Source: Rutstroemia sp. NJR-2017a BVV2 (lineage: Eukaryota > Ascomycota > Leotiomycetes > Helotiales > Rutstroemiaceae). Taken from it: a stretch of DNA of 64,000 nt. Positions 44,807 to 57,080 of this stretch are shown here, piece by piece. The position numbers and the translations under genes were made by a program. Numbering within the stretch: position 1 is the stretch's first letter; the number at the start of each line of letters is the position of its first letter. The DNA lies in assembly GCA_002946415.1 (NCBI GenBank), contig NJPS01000039.1, forward strand, positions 372,001-436,000, given 5' to 3'. A model generated the notes under the pieces. The model saw only the letters and a list, made by a program, of their open reading frames with translations. It was not told the DNA's origin and did no database searches.

Positions 44807-46815
44807 CTATACAGTTGATTTCCTCGCCGCTCTCTTCAACAAGCAATGGCTGCCCCATCGTCTTCGATATTTCTCTGGTACAAATGGCAAATTGGGCAGC
44901 CAGATCGTGCGGCCAAGTATATGAGTTTTCGAAGCATCAAGGAATGGTTCACATGATAACTTTTCCCAATTCTCGCTGTCTAGGATGTAGTGTGGCTCAA
45001 GATCTGATGATGTAGAACCAGGGTAGTAGGTATCGACCAGGAAGTCGCAAGTTCGAAGATCAACCTAAGCATGGAATTAGTCCTGTCCTCTAAGCAAGGA
45101 CGACAAACTTACATATTTACTCATATCTTCCAGATTCTGATCATTCATGCCTGATGGTGTGAGCCATGCACCTGGCCAAAGCCCAAACCCAGTCTCAGCT
45201 TCCGAGAATTCACCGGGTAACAATCCATCGAACTCGCTCTTGACGAACTTGGCTTTCATTCCATTCGGTAGATGATAGGTACTGGGGAACCTATACCATT
45301 CCTTGCCGAAACAGACTGAACTACCTTCCATTGACGACGTGCTGTTTTGTAGAGGTTCATAGATCTTGAGCGGAGCTGAATATGCTGTGTAGATACCATA
45401 GATTCTTGCGACACCAAGATCAACTGACCCAATCATGATAATGCTCACGAAGAGTAGCTTCAATCTTGGTGGAATCTTCCCAACTAAAGTCTTGGGGTCT
45501 GATTGTCCAAATGCTGCTAATATCATGTGAAGAGACATTGCAGAATTAAGTGCAAGGCAAGGATAAGCTGGATACATGAAGCGTTCTTCCTTGTGTGGCT
45601 GGACAGTAAAGATGCCAAGCCAAATGTAGAAGGGTGCCATGAAGACAATACTTCGAAGCGCAGTGACGGAACCTCTTTCCCTTGATCCAAAGATCTTTTG
45701 GAGGGCAAAAAGGGGTAGAGCAGATATAGCGAGTATAAACCAGATGTTGAAGTTGAGGAGTAGGTTGCGGATATAGAAATGCCATGGTTCGGTGCCGTAA
45801 ATTTCTGGACCTCTACCCTCTCCACTGAAAATATTATAGAGAACAATATTCAAGGGAACAATGACTAGGCGTCGGTAAAAGAACCCGGAGACAAGGAATT
45901 CAAATGACTAAATGATGGTTAGTAAACCTGTACTAAACCGCAGACGATTTTACTCACCAAAACCACTAACCCTCCCACAATCCCTCTCATGAACCTCCAC
46001 ACAGTATCGATTAATGCATCCTTATTGCTGAGGCTGGCAAATATGACCTCCTCCATCAGAAATGGAGCTGAAAGGGCCATTGAAAATGGCCATCCAAGTA
46101 TTCCTCCGACTGCGAACCAGAATATCCCTTGCGCAGTCTTCAATCCGCCCCTCCAGTTCATGAACGCCGCCATGCCAAGCATAGTGGTATACATCGCAAA
46201 ACTCGAAGGTAGAAAGGATGCAGAGGCGTGGAAAAGTCCCGGGCTGAATATATTGGCCATCATGAAGAACATTGCGACCCGTGGGTTCAAGGTTCCATTG
46301 ATGACCCGAAACAGTTGCGTCTGGCAAAGAGCGCAAATGAAGGCAAGGCCATAGCGGACGAAGTAAAACTCACCGACCTATGCGTATGTTAGGGACTGTA
46401 TGCTGAACTGGAATCTAATCATACCTTGGTAGGAAAGGGTAGAAGTCTCCGAAAGTTTCCAATCAAAGCATGTAGAGTAATGTATAACCAGCTCCGAATC
46501 GCATACTCCGGTGAGTATTCCCAAGTCTGCAGCCCATATCCATGACTTATATAATGTGTAGGTTCCCAGTAGTTGAATGTTTCATCGCAGTCCTGGATTG
46601 GAGCGTAGAGCGCGGCTAGAATATTTGCACCGAGGAAAACGTAGAATGCGCCGATGGGTTTGACTGCGAAAGGTGTGGCAGGTCTGTTGAGATTGGGTTA
46701 GCAGTGGATTTATTGCAATCAATTGAGGTACGAACTTCTTTTTCTTTGAATGTGAAGCTGTAGGAGCAGTCGCGCCTCCTGAAGGTTGCGAGTCTACAGC
46801 TGGTGAAGGAGACAT
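44807..46815 (-). CDS. ALG9: ALG9-type alpha-1,2-mannosyltransferase (GT22)
   Basis: ER membrane enzyme that adds alpha-1,2-mannose from dolichol-P-mannose to the lipid-linked oligosaccharide for N-glycosylation. Exons are 46815-46736, 46683-46425, 46377-45958, 45907-45113 and 45064-44807, giving 603 aa. Introns are 46684-46735 (weak donor GTTCGT), 46378-46424, 45908-45957 and 45065-45112. The GT22 signature QDCDETFNYWEPTHYI follows the first membrane segment, and WEYSPEYAIRSW, PHKEERFMYPAYP and the many hydrophobic segments match ALG9. The last exon is needed: without it the protein would read into a short false end, whereas splicing gives CDFLVDTYYPG and a basic C-terminus. An in-frame ATG 12 nt upstream is an alternative start. 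Confidence 0.9.
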
Positions 46816-47165
46816 GTCGCACTTCACATCGAACTTGTGCGGGACATCAGCGACGGACAGCTATCCTCAACAATGATGACATTTTTTGGTGAAGCATAAC
46901 TGTTGCAGCATAAATTGTGCATAACTAATCGGGCTCTACTCCCCATTAATTATGCAACCCCACTCAGATCCACAGAGCGCCACACTAAAGATATCCTGCA
47001 TTCTAGAAGGTCCGAGCTTCAAGAAATTATTTCGATTCCCAAGTTTTTTGAACAGAAAATTTGGAGAAGAACCATATCATATCACTTTCCACTCCACAAG
47101 CGGATTTTTGTATATCATTGATTTTATATAATACCTGTAACTTTTTATTGATATCAATTGGATAT
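46816..47165. other. Divergent promoter region of ALG9 and NAF1
   Basis: A 350-bp gap between two head-to-head housekeeping genes, AT-rich near the NAF1 start. No other feature seen. Confidence 0.5.
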
Positions 47166-49487
47166 ATGTTGACAGGTGGAATTGACGAACTCACCAACGA
47201 AGCTCCTCCAGCGAAACGCGCTCGCACCGAGTCGAACACTTCAGCTAACTTGACTTCCACCTCGCCATTGAACGACAGTATGAATACATCTGAAAATATC
47301 TTATCGAGCGCAACTAGTGGAGAGACCTCTAATCAAAAAGTCACCGGCAAAGACTCATCCGCGATGTCTCAAACATTCTCTGGAATACCTGGATTGGGGC
47401 GAATTGGACATGCGCCGGCTACTCCATTGAAGGTGGAAGAGAGCGCAGCAGAGGTTCCGGCAGTGAAGGATGAAGCATCTTTAGAGGATTCTCGTCACGA
47501 ACAACTATCGACAGACAATGGCAACCAAGAAGACTCCCAAATGGCAAACGCTGAACCTTCACAAGAGAATATCGAGTTTACGAATAATGCTGCGAGAACC
47601 AAGCCAGATTTCGAGATGGAAGATGAAGCTTCAAAACTTGTACAGAGCGCTTCGCAGCCAGCAGATGACGTTCTTGAAATACCGCAAGAATCAAACACAA
47701 ATGATAAGGTCGAGGGCGAGAATGCGCATACAGAAATGGAGGTTGAGGTTGAGGCTACACAGGTTCCTGTTGATGCTGCAACAGACACAGAGAAACCAGC
47801 GGAATCCCTATTAGCAAATCACATGGAGCATATCTCACCAACTGGTATGGCCGGTGTTCAAACAGAAATGGTGGAGGCCAAGCAAGCTTCTACCAATTCC
47901 ACAGCAGACACGGAGCACAATCCCCAAACCCATATGGACGGCATCCAAACAGAAACGGTCGATGAATCGAGTCCCCCCGAACTTACCCATGCTTTGGAGG
48001 CACTCTTGGGAGGTCTTTCAGAGCCGGCTATTTCGACGGCGACGGCGACGGCGACAGCAATCGAGACTACACTTCAACCGACAGAGGAAGAACATCCTGA
48101 ATGGGAAATCGACTCTTCGCCTTATGAGTCCTCGTCAGATGATTCTTCTAGTGACGATAGTTCCTCGGAGGATAGCGACGAAGAAGATGGAGAGAATTCA
48201 TACAAGCTCCTGAGTCCCGAGGAACAGGCTAGGATTTTGATGGAAGGTGATGGTGGATCCGACGACGAAGGAGCCGCGAAAGGAGCAAAAGGCACAGGGG
48301 CACAAGTACGGACGAAGAATGAAATTCCAGAAGAGGTCATACCCAAACCCGACGTCACAATCACACCAGAAATGCCTATTCAAGAACTTGGGAATGTGGA
48401 AACAATGGTAGAGGGAGTTGTTTTGATCAAAGCTAAGACATCTGGAGAATACCGAGTTCTAAGGGAAGAATCTGTGTTGTGTTTAGAAGATCGCAGTGTT
48501 ATTGGTGTTGTTTCTGATACATTAGGTCGAGTCGAGCAACCGTTGTATTGTGTAAGATTTACCAACGCCGATGCCATTGCAGAAGCTGGTTTAAGTCTCG
48601 GCACCAAAATTTTCTACTCGGAACAACATTCGACATATGTCTTTACACAAGCTCTGAAAGCGTACAAAGGCTCAGATGCTTCTAATCTGCATGACGAAGA
48701 AGTTGGTGATGAGGAGATGGAGTTCTCTGATGATGAGGCTGAGATGGAGCACAAGCGAAAGATAAAACAGAAGAGAATGGAAAAGAGGGGCGGTAAGATG
48801 CAACAGAATGGTGGTTCTGGACATAGTGGACATCCTTTGCAGCAATCATCCACACCAGGGGATGGTGCTGTTGGTTTAAGCTACGACGAAGCAGAGGATG
48901 GACCATACAAAACTCTTGCTCGTCCAGCCGGATATTCTGGTGGTGCTGGTAGTGAGGCTCCTCAAGAAGGATCACATCACAATAGACAGAATCATCGCGG
49001 CGATGGAGGTAGAGGCAGAGGAAGGGGCCGTGGGGACAGAGGAAGAGGTGACCGTGGACGTGGAAGAGGCGGCGGGCACAACGACCGCAACAAGGGCTAT
49101 TCTATTCCGTCTCAGATGCAGACAAACAACGGATTTGCACCGCCTAATCCAAGCCCTGGTGGATTTTTCAATGCGCAACCACCACCGCTACTGCAAGGGT
49201 ATTCCCCTTCACCTCAACAATATCCTCAAAACAACTTATATAATAACGCAAATACTCCCCAATACTCACCCCAGCAACCGCAAATGTGGCCGCCATATCC
49301 CCAGAATTTCCAACAAGGCTACCAGCAACCATTTACAAACCCACCAAATGTTTGGCCTGGTATGCCACCACCACCGCCATTACCCTCTGGAGCGTTCATC
49401 AATCCAGCTTTCTTCAATCAGATGAGTGCGCCCAATCAATGGAATCAGCCGGGGTCACAAAATGGGAATGACAGGAGCAAGCCATGA
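47166..49487 (+). CDS. NAF1: H/ACA snoRNP assembly factor NAF1
   Basis: Assembly chaperone for H/ACA small nucleolar ribonucleoproteins, exchanged for Gar1 during maturation. The frame is uninterrupted and gives 773 aa from the ATG at 47166; upstream in-frame codons exist to 47061, and a short first exon cannot be excluded. Residues 1-340 are acidic and disordered with Thr/Ala repeats. A Ser/Asp acidic block (about 317-345) precedes the Gar1/Naf1 core (about 398-510; VEGVVLIKAKTSGEYRVL, RSVIGVVSDTLGRVEQPLYC, GTKIFYSEQHSTYVF). The tail has an RGG-type region (GRGRGRGDRGRGDRGRGRGG) and a Pro/Gln/Asn-rich end, both usual for fungal NAF1. It is divergently transcribed from ALG9. Confidence 0.9.
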   Translation: MLTGGIDELTNEAPPAKRARTESNTSANLTSTSPLNDSMNTSENILSSATSGETSNQKVTGKDSSAMSQTFSGIPGLGRIGHAPATPLKVEESAAEVPAVKDEASLEDSRHEQLSTDNGNQEDSQMANAEPSQENIEFTNNAARTKPDFEMEDEASKLVQSASQPADDVLEIPQESNTNDKVEGENAHTEMEVEVEATQVPVDAATDTEKPAESLLANHMEHISPTGMAGVQTEMVEAKQASTNSTADTEHNPQTHMDGIQTETVDESSPPELTHALEALLGGLSEPAISTATATATAIETTLQPTEEEHPEWEIDSSPYESSSDDSSSDDSSSEDSDEEDGENSYKLLSPEEQARILMEGDGGSDDEGAAKGAKGTGAQVRTKNEIPEEVIPKPDVTITPEMPIQELGNVETMVEGVVLIKAKTSGEYRVLREESVLCLEDRSVIGVVSDTLGRVEQPLYCVRFTNADAIAEAGLSLGTKIFYSEQHSTYVFTQALKAYKGSDASNLHDEEVGDEEMEFSDDEAEMEHKRKIKQKRMEKRGGKMQQNGGSGHSGHPLQQSSTPGDGAVGLSYDEAEDGPYKTLARPAGYSGGAGSEAPQEGSHHNRQNHRGDGGRGRGRGRGDRGRGDRGRGRGGGHNDRNKGYSIPSQMQTNNGFAPPNPSPGGFFNAQPPPLLQGYSPSPQQYPQNNLYNNANTPQYSPQQPQMWPPYPQNFQQGYQQPFTNPPNVWPGMPPPPPLPSGAFINPAFFNQMSAPNQWNQPGSQNGNDRSKP

Positions 49488-50017
49488 TGAAATGAGATGT
49501 ACTGGGTGGGCATTAATTGGGTTTTCAGCACAGGGTTTAGTTGCATTTTACCACCATAGCGAATTGTATTTGGCATGTTCTACGAAGGTACTTATTCTAA
49601 AATAAGCCAGTTACTCGAACACTGTGAGCTCGGCTTAAATTGCGGCAGTGCTAAGTGATTTATGCTTTGGACCCTGAGAAAGTTACGGCATTTACGTGAT
49701 CGTACCACTTCAATGGAAATCTGGTAAATTCATTTCATAATATGACACTTTGTATGCCCGATGAGGTACTTGTACGCCGTCGTGATGGATTGGCAGCGAC
49801 TGGAAGGTTATCCTTTGCCCGAAAAGGCAAAAAAGTCCACGATAAGACCAAGAATAGTGGGGTACCACCCCGTGATGTCCCTTATCGTTCACACTTGAGT
49901 CAAGTCGTATATATTTGCACGGTAGGAACATACTTTCAAGTAAAATGTTATTGCTTGCTCAGGCCTCAGATTCTGTATTCTCTGTTACTGGACCTCCGTG
50001 GCGGGAACATCGTCAGA
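49488..50017. other. Intergenic, no gene seen
   Basis: The open frame that continues upstream of 50018 to 49742 has no conserved content and is regarded as chance. Probably the NAF1 3' UTR plus a promoter. Confidence 0.5.
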
Positions 50018-51473
50018 ATGGTTGACAACGTGCTACGAAACTGCCAGGCATGGGCCGAATCCGTTAGTGATCGGGTCAAGACATCAGAAATTGGACAACA
50101 AGCTGTTGATAATCAGAGATTATTGCTCTACGGGGTCGGATTACTGTCTCTTACGGCATGGTTGATCATACGAGCGGTAACCATTCTGAAAACTCCAAGA
50201 GTCGCGAGACCGGGCACACCAGATCTTGAGAAACCAGCATCTAGGAATGGGAAGCCACAAAGGCCACTTGGAGGTGAGTTTTCTTGGAATTTTGGTGGGC
50301 AAGAGCTGATAATGCAACAGTATGGGAGCCCATGCAGTTTACACGTCCGACGGCGCCTCCCTACCCTAATTGGGATGTGACCAAGACGAAACCGAATGCA
50401 TACCGCCCGTTTAGACATGGGCCATATCACATTACCATGGGATTAAGAACCATGAATTGGGATGAATGGATAGGTGCATAATGTTGGCGGATTTGAAAGA
50501 CTTCCACTGACCTCTTTCAGAGCTCGACAACCAGTATATGAAGTTTCATGACGATAAAGCGAGACGAATAATCGAGCGCGGTTCCCGATCTTGTTACACT
50601 GACCCTTCGGCTTTTGATGGCGCAGTCGAACTCCTGGAAGAACTATGCTCGTATCTACCGGAACGTTATCCCACCCTGTACAAACGAACAGCTGTCGGCA
50701 TGGACAACTTGTTGACTGGTGAATCATTCAACATCGTTGAACGACCCCTTGCGGAAGACCCAATGCAAATGGCAGCGCGCTTTGTACAGGATGATCTGGC
50801 AATCATGTTTGAGAAAGAAGACGGTCAATACTATCTCCTCGCAGGCGCCATTCTACTTGCGGGATTTTGGCGATTGGAAGACAAACTCGGCATGCCATTG
50901 AGCGAGATCCACACATCTGGTGATGTTCCCGGGTACAAGCAGAAGCTGGAAAAGGGGATGATGAACTTCTTTCGCCGGGTTCAGCCCAACGGACCGGTGC
51001 AGAGGGTAATACTCCTAGCGTGCGCGATTATGGCTACCTGCATGAGCTGACTTGGCGTTTAGAACAACTACTTCATTCAAGTGGATGACCAACTTGCTTG
51101 GTCGTCAAGCATTGGCCCGGAAGATGGCGCGCCAGGAACTGTTAGCTGGGATACGGCGGAGAATAATAAAGCGGTGGAGCATCATTGGTTTAGATCGGAA
51201 CGTCAAACATTGAGGAGATTGCCGCGATCAGGTGGTGTGGTCTTTACTATCCGCACGTACTTTCATCCGATTACGGAGATATGTGAGGAGCCGTATGTGC
51301 CGGGAAGATTGGCAAGTGCCGTGAGAAGTTGGGGTGATGATGTGAGCAAATATAAGGGGAAGGAAAAGTACGGAGAGGTTTTATTGGCATATTTGGATAA
51401 GAAGCATAAGGAGCAAGTTGAGGCTGGCCTTGATGTGGAGAATGAGGATGAGGTTAGGGCTTATCCATATTGA
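50018..51473 (+). CDS. DUF3445 (haem-dependent oxidative N-demethylase alpha-like) membrane protein
   Basis: Exons 50018-50273, 50321-50473, 50521-51005 and 51063-51473 give 434 aa. An N-terminal membrane segment (LLLYGVGLLSLTAWLIIRAV, about 33-52) anchors the protein. The DUF3445 domain follows (about 100-400). It has PFRHGPYHITMGLRTMNWDEW, then ELCSYLPERYPTLY, DDLAIMFEKEDGQYYLLAGA, YFIQVDDQLAWSSSIGPEDG and SGGVVFTIRTYFHPI. Bacterial members are the haem-binding alpha subunit of an oxidative N-demethylase; the fungal proteins are not characterised and are sometimes mislabelled as mannosyltransferases. Whether this one binds haem cannot be told from sequence alone. No partner subunits are seen nearby. 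Confidence 0.83.
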
Positions 51474-52399
51474 GGGCCTGGATAGCAGGTGGCCTGTATC
51501 GGGGAGAAGCATGAGGTAGTCCGGAGTGAAAAATTCTATCAACTCGGTCAGAGACTCATAGCACTCCATCGGTGTTGTCTTCTGAAATTTTGGGTTGTCT
51601 GAAACTGAGGGATGATTTGTGTGAGTGCCCAAATGCAACCCTACAATTGTATATATGAATATGATCGTTCTAAAACCCCTCACGGGAACTATACCTCTTA
51701 TGCTTGGCGCGGCTCTCCGCAGCGAAAATTATTTGAGTGCTCATGAATTGATATCTAGGCTATACTTTGCTGGATTATATGTGAACAGAATTCCTCCGGG
51801 TTCTGCGTACTTCTGTTTATTATCTGCTCATCTTGTCCATTTCTCTCCTCATGTTACCTATGTTCTTCATTTCTGTTCTTCTAAGCGCTGGTCGCCTTTC
51901 TATCACCAACCTTTGGACGCTTCAGCTCTGTTTACACTTATATTCCTTTAAGCTCTCTTCTTTTTACGTGTATTGCATTCCTTCTTTTTTTTTCATTACA
52001 TGGCAGCAAACATACATCGTCACCGCCGCGATATTGCGTCACAACATCGATGCACGGAATATCCATCTCTCTTTGGTCTCGACCCCTCAAAGGCTTCTCA
52101 CACTCCCAACAGAGTTCGTCCATACTACTTCTCATCCTGTTCGATCTACTCGAATCCCGGCGCCGCGTTGAAGGATTCGCCTGCACCGTCCAGTATGTAG
52201 TATGCAAGCGACCTCATACTATTTGCACATGCGGAGGGACTGGTGACCTCCACAACTAGCATGATGCTCACGACCTCCATCTTCTCCGGCCCGTCGTATT
52301 TAACCTTGGCTGGCCACGGCAGGGAGAGCTACTCTGTTTGCGGTGCATTCACAGCTCAGTCATCCCAATAATTCCTGGACACGGGCTAGTGGTAAGTCA
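51474..52399. other. Intergenic, pyrimidine-rich; left edge of the decayed array
   Basis: Pyrimidine-rich from about 51780. A short ORF at 52003-52200 starts MAANIHRHRRDIASQHRC and could be a first exon of the degraded genes to the right, but I recognise no domain. Confidence 0.4.
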
Positions 52400-53535
52400 A
52401 GAATGTCATGTTTCCTCATCTCTCTACTCTGGCTAACAGCAGTAGCTTGCTCTGGATATCAACGTCAACCTCGATAATCTTCCAAGTCTTGAAACATGAT
52501 TTCAGAATACGTGGTCATGTAAGTCAGCCCCCAGAATGCTCTTGTTCTTGTTCTAATATTTTCTGTATCTGCAGTTTGAGAAGATTTGTCATATTCTGGT
52601 TACTTCAACGCTCATGCAGGAATCTCTGTATACTGGGCCCAAGTATTGAGGGACCACTGACACGTTCGGAGAAACATCGATACCGATGTTCGCGATCGAA
52701 AGTACCATTACAGAATGGGTGGAAACGAACTCAAACGATAGGCTTTTCGTATTCAAGCCTGAGATACCCAGTGGGATTCCGAATAGATTCCACCATGCCA
52801 GACAACGGTATCGAAAGCAGAGAAACAAGGGGTTTCCTACCTCTGAACCCAATATCAAAGCACCCTCGAGTATACTGGAGACAAACAGCTGGGCAACAAG
52901 TCTGTACCAACTACCGAAGCATTGTACCACCAACCGACCTGGGTTTATAGGTGCCAAAGTGATGGATCAATGTAGGGTGTACCCTAAAAAGATATACTGT
53001 CCCAGACTCAGAGACTTCTTCAGAAGATGGGTTTATCACTTTAACGCTTATCACTTCGACACTCATCACCGGCTCATCACAAGAGCCGCAAAAGCTACGG
53101 ATCGTTCGAACTCGCAGCCGAAGTTCCGTTTGAAGACCAAAGAGAGCCCGAGTTCCAGTTCCTACGCCGAAGTTCCAAGAACGGAAGCCCTTCCTGTCGA
53201 GTCAAATCGTCGAGCTTGCCAAAACAGAAAAATTACTCAGAGGTGGACCAGCTAACCCAAAATTCCGTGGACTACAACCGGCAGCCCCTGAAGAGGGTGT
53301 GCGGGAGTCCGCGGAAGCTGCAAATGAGCCACAAGGACCTCTATTCAACCAGCGAGGACCAGCACTTCGTAGACCACAACTTGGTGCACCAACACTTGAT
53401 GGACCACCACAAGGCGGACCAGGCATGCCTGGTGGTAGTCCTGTTGAAGTCGGACTGTTGAGGAGAAACTTTGCCGTAGGCATTGATCGGGAAAATCCCA
53501 TCTTCTGCCCTGTCATTCTCACCTCCCGTTGATAA
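52400..53535 (+). pseudogene. Relic copy A of an unknown Pro/Gln/Gly-rich protein family
   Basis: Overlapping open stretches in different frames read as protein-like but do not join into one frame. These are 52686-53255 (a basic, Ser-rich reading) and 53299-53532 (ANEPQGPLFNQRGPALRR, then PQLGAPTLDGPPQGGPGMPG). The DNA around 53287-53395 is repeated at 56972-57080 and in part at 57830-57990, with shared pieces such as CTGAAGAGGGT, AGCCACAAGG and AACCAGCGAG. No known family is recognised. Either a decayed gene or a multi-exon gene whose introns I could not place. Confidence 0.45.
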
Positions 53536-54218
53536 GAAGAAGATCAACGACCCATGGTTTCTCGATATCTTGAAGAGAACAAGGGAGTAAGTTCCCAATC
53601 CAAATTCTGCGTATTCATTCTCTGACATATTGATGACAGATCATAAGGAGCAGATAAACTCAAGATTCAAGTCGTGAGCATACAAAAATACTGCTTCGGT
53701 AGAGACACCCCATGCATTGAGAGTATTGCTCACTGGTCTTACGTGCGAAAGAGTAACAACCCGCCTTACTCATAAGCCTCCAAGGTATAGACTATTAACG
53801 AGATTAAAGGGTGAAGGATACTACTTTCTCACGATAATCTTTGGGGAAGCGCGACGGAGAACAATAGATGGCTCCTTGCGGATTGACGATGGAGCAAGGG
53901 GCAACTACGAGGCGAGAGATATGCGATTTACGCCCGGTTCCACTACACGGTCAACACCCCGGCAACTTATCAGCTCCGGCATCTGCCTCGAGAACATTCT
54001 CCGAAATGCCAAGCATCCCTCGCCAGAGTCTCCGGAGACAAAACCCCTCCCCTATATCCAGGTCCACTCCTATGTAGCTACCCTATCCTCCCCCATCGTC
54101 CCAATTACCAACCTGCTCCAAACAATCTCCAGCATACCCTTACCAACCGCACACAAACCCAATCTACACCAGGGGTTCTGCAAAACACAGGTCGTGAGCA
54201 ACTGGTATATCCTAATGA

Positions 54219-54599
54219 TATATATCACCATGTTTACCACCATGTTTACCACCATGTCTACTATTATTACTCTTACGATGATCAACCATTCCTATATCCT
54301 AACCAGTATATAGTATCGCCCTATCGTATATCGCCCTATGGTCCCAGCCCACAGGGTCTCCCAGCTCCGAGCTACCTCGCGGTACTACCCTATAGTAAAG
54401 TAACCCCGGCGTGCTATCACCAGCTGGTAACTTTGATCAATTAGACGAGGCTGCCATGCAAGCTCAATTGGAAGAAGCTTTTAACCAGGCTCAAGCTGCA
54501 GTATATTATTCTCCCTACCCTCCGCAACCTGCATTCGCTGCAGCTCCCGCTACCCCAGCAAGAACTATAGACTCAATCGAAATCGGGGGACAGGATTGA
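54219..54599 (+). pseudogene. Relic of a Tyr/His/Pro-rich coding region
   Basis: One frame (to about 54442) reads IYHHVYHHVYHHVYYYYSYD and then YPNQYIVSPYRISPYGPSPQ. A second frame continues SPAGNFDQLDEAAMQAQLEE, then AFNQAQAAVYYSPYPPQPAF, to a stop at 54599. The switch between frames suggests a frameshift or an unplaced intron. The 12-nt His-His-Val-Tyr units resemble the His-His-Tyr-Tyr minisatellite at 57551, linking the two places as parts of the same decayed family. Function unknown. Confidence 0.45.
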
Positions 54600-55122
54600 A
54601 GAAGACTGTTCAGGCGTAAAAACCGTGCCGAGTAGCCCAGGTGAACCAATTCCGGAATCAGACCTGGAATATATGGCCACCAGGAAAGCGAGCCAAACCT
54701 CAATTGGGTTCCACGCGGAAGAGAGCAGCACCCGACGGTGTGCCGAGCTGCCTCTTCCATCTGATGGGTTACGATGAATAGAGTCTGGATGGAGTTTCTG
54801 TTACTGCACACAAATGCGATCCAACTTGGATGAATGAAGAAGGACCCTGTCAGCCTGGTGCGTACCACGACCCGAGCAAGACAAATCAGCTTGTTCGGTT
54901 CACATTAACTCGGCTAAGACGATACAACATCCACGAGACGACGCCTTAGGGAAAGTCAGAACCCGAAACATCGAAATCGTTTCCGTGTCTATGATTCTAT
55001 GCATTACGAGAACCAATAGATTGATGGAAACCAACGTATAGTTTTCCCAACAATGCGAGCCGTGCGACCTAGCTTGCAGTGGCCTTGCGAGCCTTTTATT
55101 TCTCACCCCAGGAACCCTACGG

Positions 55123-55374
55123 GTGAATAAAAAGTTTCACCAAGTGGGCATGTCCATTCTATATGGGAAAAACCAGGTCACAATGGACTGTGACCTAAGC
55201 CCGCATTCATGGCCGCAGGTGCGTGTATTAGCGCCGCACACGCCGCTTCTCAAGGCGGATTTTCGGCTGGTGAAACAGATGCCAGAAATGCACCCCTCTG
55301 AGTGCATCAGAGACCTAAAGGTTATGCAGCAATCCGCTGCCAGGGGGGCTAAATACCCGTGCGGAACCAAATAA
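55123..55374 (+). pseudogene. C-block copy 1 of the unknown repeated family
   Basis: Open frame ending in a stop at 55374, with the block RVLAPHTPLLKADFRLVKQM followed by PEMHPSECIRDLKVMQQSAA. The same block recurs at 55980-56130, 58262-58395 and 58408-58560, all on this strand. No similarity to a named family is recognised. Confidence 0.5.
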
Positions 55375-55892
55375 TAATGGACTGCGATTTAAACCCATCT
55401 TCACTTCCCCAGGTCTTGTAGTAGATGGATTTATTGCAACCTTCCACATTGCTTACCCATTCCACGAATACCCGTTCGAGGACGAAAGGGATGGGCCAGC
55501 TTTTTGCCTCGTCAAGAGGGATGAATTACTCAGACAAGCCATTTGAGACGGTTGGTTGATAGCGAATGGGTCTACTATCTGAGGAAAGGTGGTAACCTGC
55601 TTCAACGTTTGGCAGCCAGTCGCTTGCCATAATCGAGGAAGAGCTTATAGGTACAGCACGCCTGGTACAATCCTAGGACTTTCATCTCTTTCTATGGAGT
55701 ATAGTACTGAATATGGTGCACGACTCCGTCCAAGAACCAGAAGATAGGAGAGTGGGAGTATAGACCAGAGTTTTCCGATGGAGATGTGTCAGAACTCGTT
55801 CTAGACCCAACTATTGGATACACTAAGCAGCCCTCGGTCCTCTGGCTGCGGAGTTCAAGGCTCACGCCGACCCGCCGTCAAAGATCAGGCCA

Positions 55893-56306
55893 ATGTGTTT
55901 ACGCCCTAGAACTCCTAAAGACGATATCGCACACCCAGCCAATCCGCAATTTGGTGACCCAAGACAAGCAGTTGACGAAGTCCGTATACTAGGCCCTCAC
56001 ATGCCGCTCCTGAAGGCGGATTTTAGGCTCGTCAAGCAGCTGCCAAAAATGTACCCCACCGAGTGGATTAGGGACTTAAAGATAAACCAACAATTCGCCC
56101 GCAAGGGGGCCACAGGGCCTTGTGTGCGTTCCGTAAAGCTCTTTAATCAGATTAGACATCTGAATCTAAGATCGTTGCATGTAAAAATTTCACCGGATGC
56201 CCGCACTTGGGATGCCCGTGATTACACAATTGAAGAGATGAAAGTAACTCTCACGCCACTAGGGCTACTCCGTGGTATCAAAGTCAAAATTACCGAAGAC
56301 TGGTAG
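55893..56306 (+). pseudogene. C-block copy 2, the longest reading of the repeated family
   Basis: Open frame of about 137 codons to the stop at 56306. It reads HPANPQFGDPRQAVDEVRIL, then GPHMPLLKADFRLVKQLPKM, YPTEWIRDLKINQQFARKGA, and an additional C-terminal part (SLHVKISPDARTWDARDYTI, EEMKVTLTPLGLLRGIKVKI) absent from the other copies. This copy best shows what the ancestral C-terminus looked like. It could be the last exon of a living gene; I cannot place the upstream exons. Confidence 0.5.
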
Positions 56307-56929
56307 TCTGGTTCAGATACAGCGAAGAAGGCATGCGCGGCCATCAGTGAGTGATAGGTATTGCGCGTGAGAGAGAACTTCCAAATGGTGCGATGCTTCT
56401 TCGCTACCCCGTAGCACTAGAATGTTTGCAGCTCGGGGAGGAAACTAGAGATGAACGTGGCGATGCTCCTCCCACGGCACGACCCTTCTTACATCCCTCA
56501 CCCGTATCCGTACCACCCCTCCCACACCCGCGTCATCATAACGCACCGTCCTTCCCCCCTGCCGCTCCATCCCAACACCATTACTTAGCCACAGCCAGAA
56601 CCGTATACCTATCACCAAGGACGTCCGAGACAGCCCTCTTCCTATAGGGAATAATCCGCTTCCTATGGGGGACGAAACTCTTCTTAGGGAGGTCAAGAGA
56701 GAAGAGTCCCAGTATCACTCCCTGAAACGATCCTTCCATCACAAGGCCGGGAAGCAGCACAAAAGAAGGGAGATCTTGTAGCTTGAATATCGGTACCCGA
56801 TATAGCAATTACTCCCTCCCCAATATTTTGCTGTGGCAACGTCCAGCGAGTCCAGACGTATTCTCCCAATAGTGGTGTCGCATTTTAATTTGCAGCAAAC
56901 CGAACCGATCATAGCCATCAGCTCAGCCA

Positions 56930-57080
56930 CGACTTGGCGAGCTACAACAAGGTGGACCACAACAAGTAGTCCCTGAAGAGGGTATGCGCGGCCCGCTCAG
57001 GCTGCAAATCAGCCACAAGGGCCCCCGGCCAACCAGCGAGGATCCCGACTTCTCGGACCACAGATCTTTGTGCCAACTTG
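56930..57080 (+). repeat. Degenerate copy B of the Pro/Gln/Gly-rich segment
   Basis: Aligns by eye with 53245-53395. It shares CCTGAAGAGGGT, AGGCTGCAAAT or GAAGCTGCAAAT, AGCCACAAGG, AACCAGCGAGGA and GACCACA in the same order. A frameshift near 57000 separates QQVVPEEGMRGP from NQPQGPPANQRG. Confidence 0.6.
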
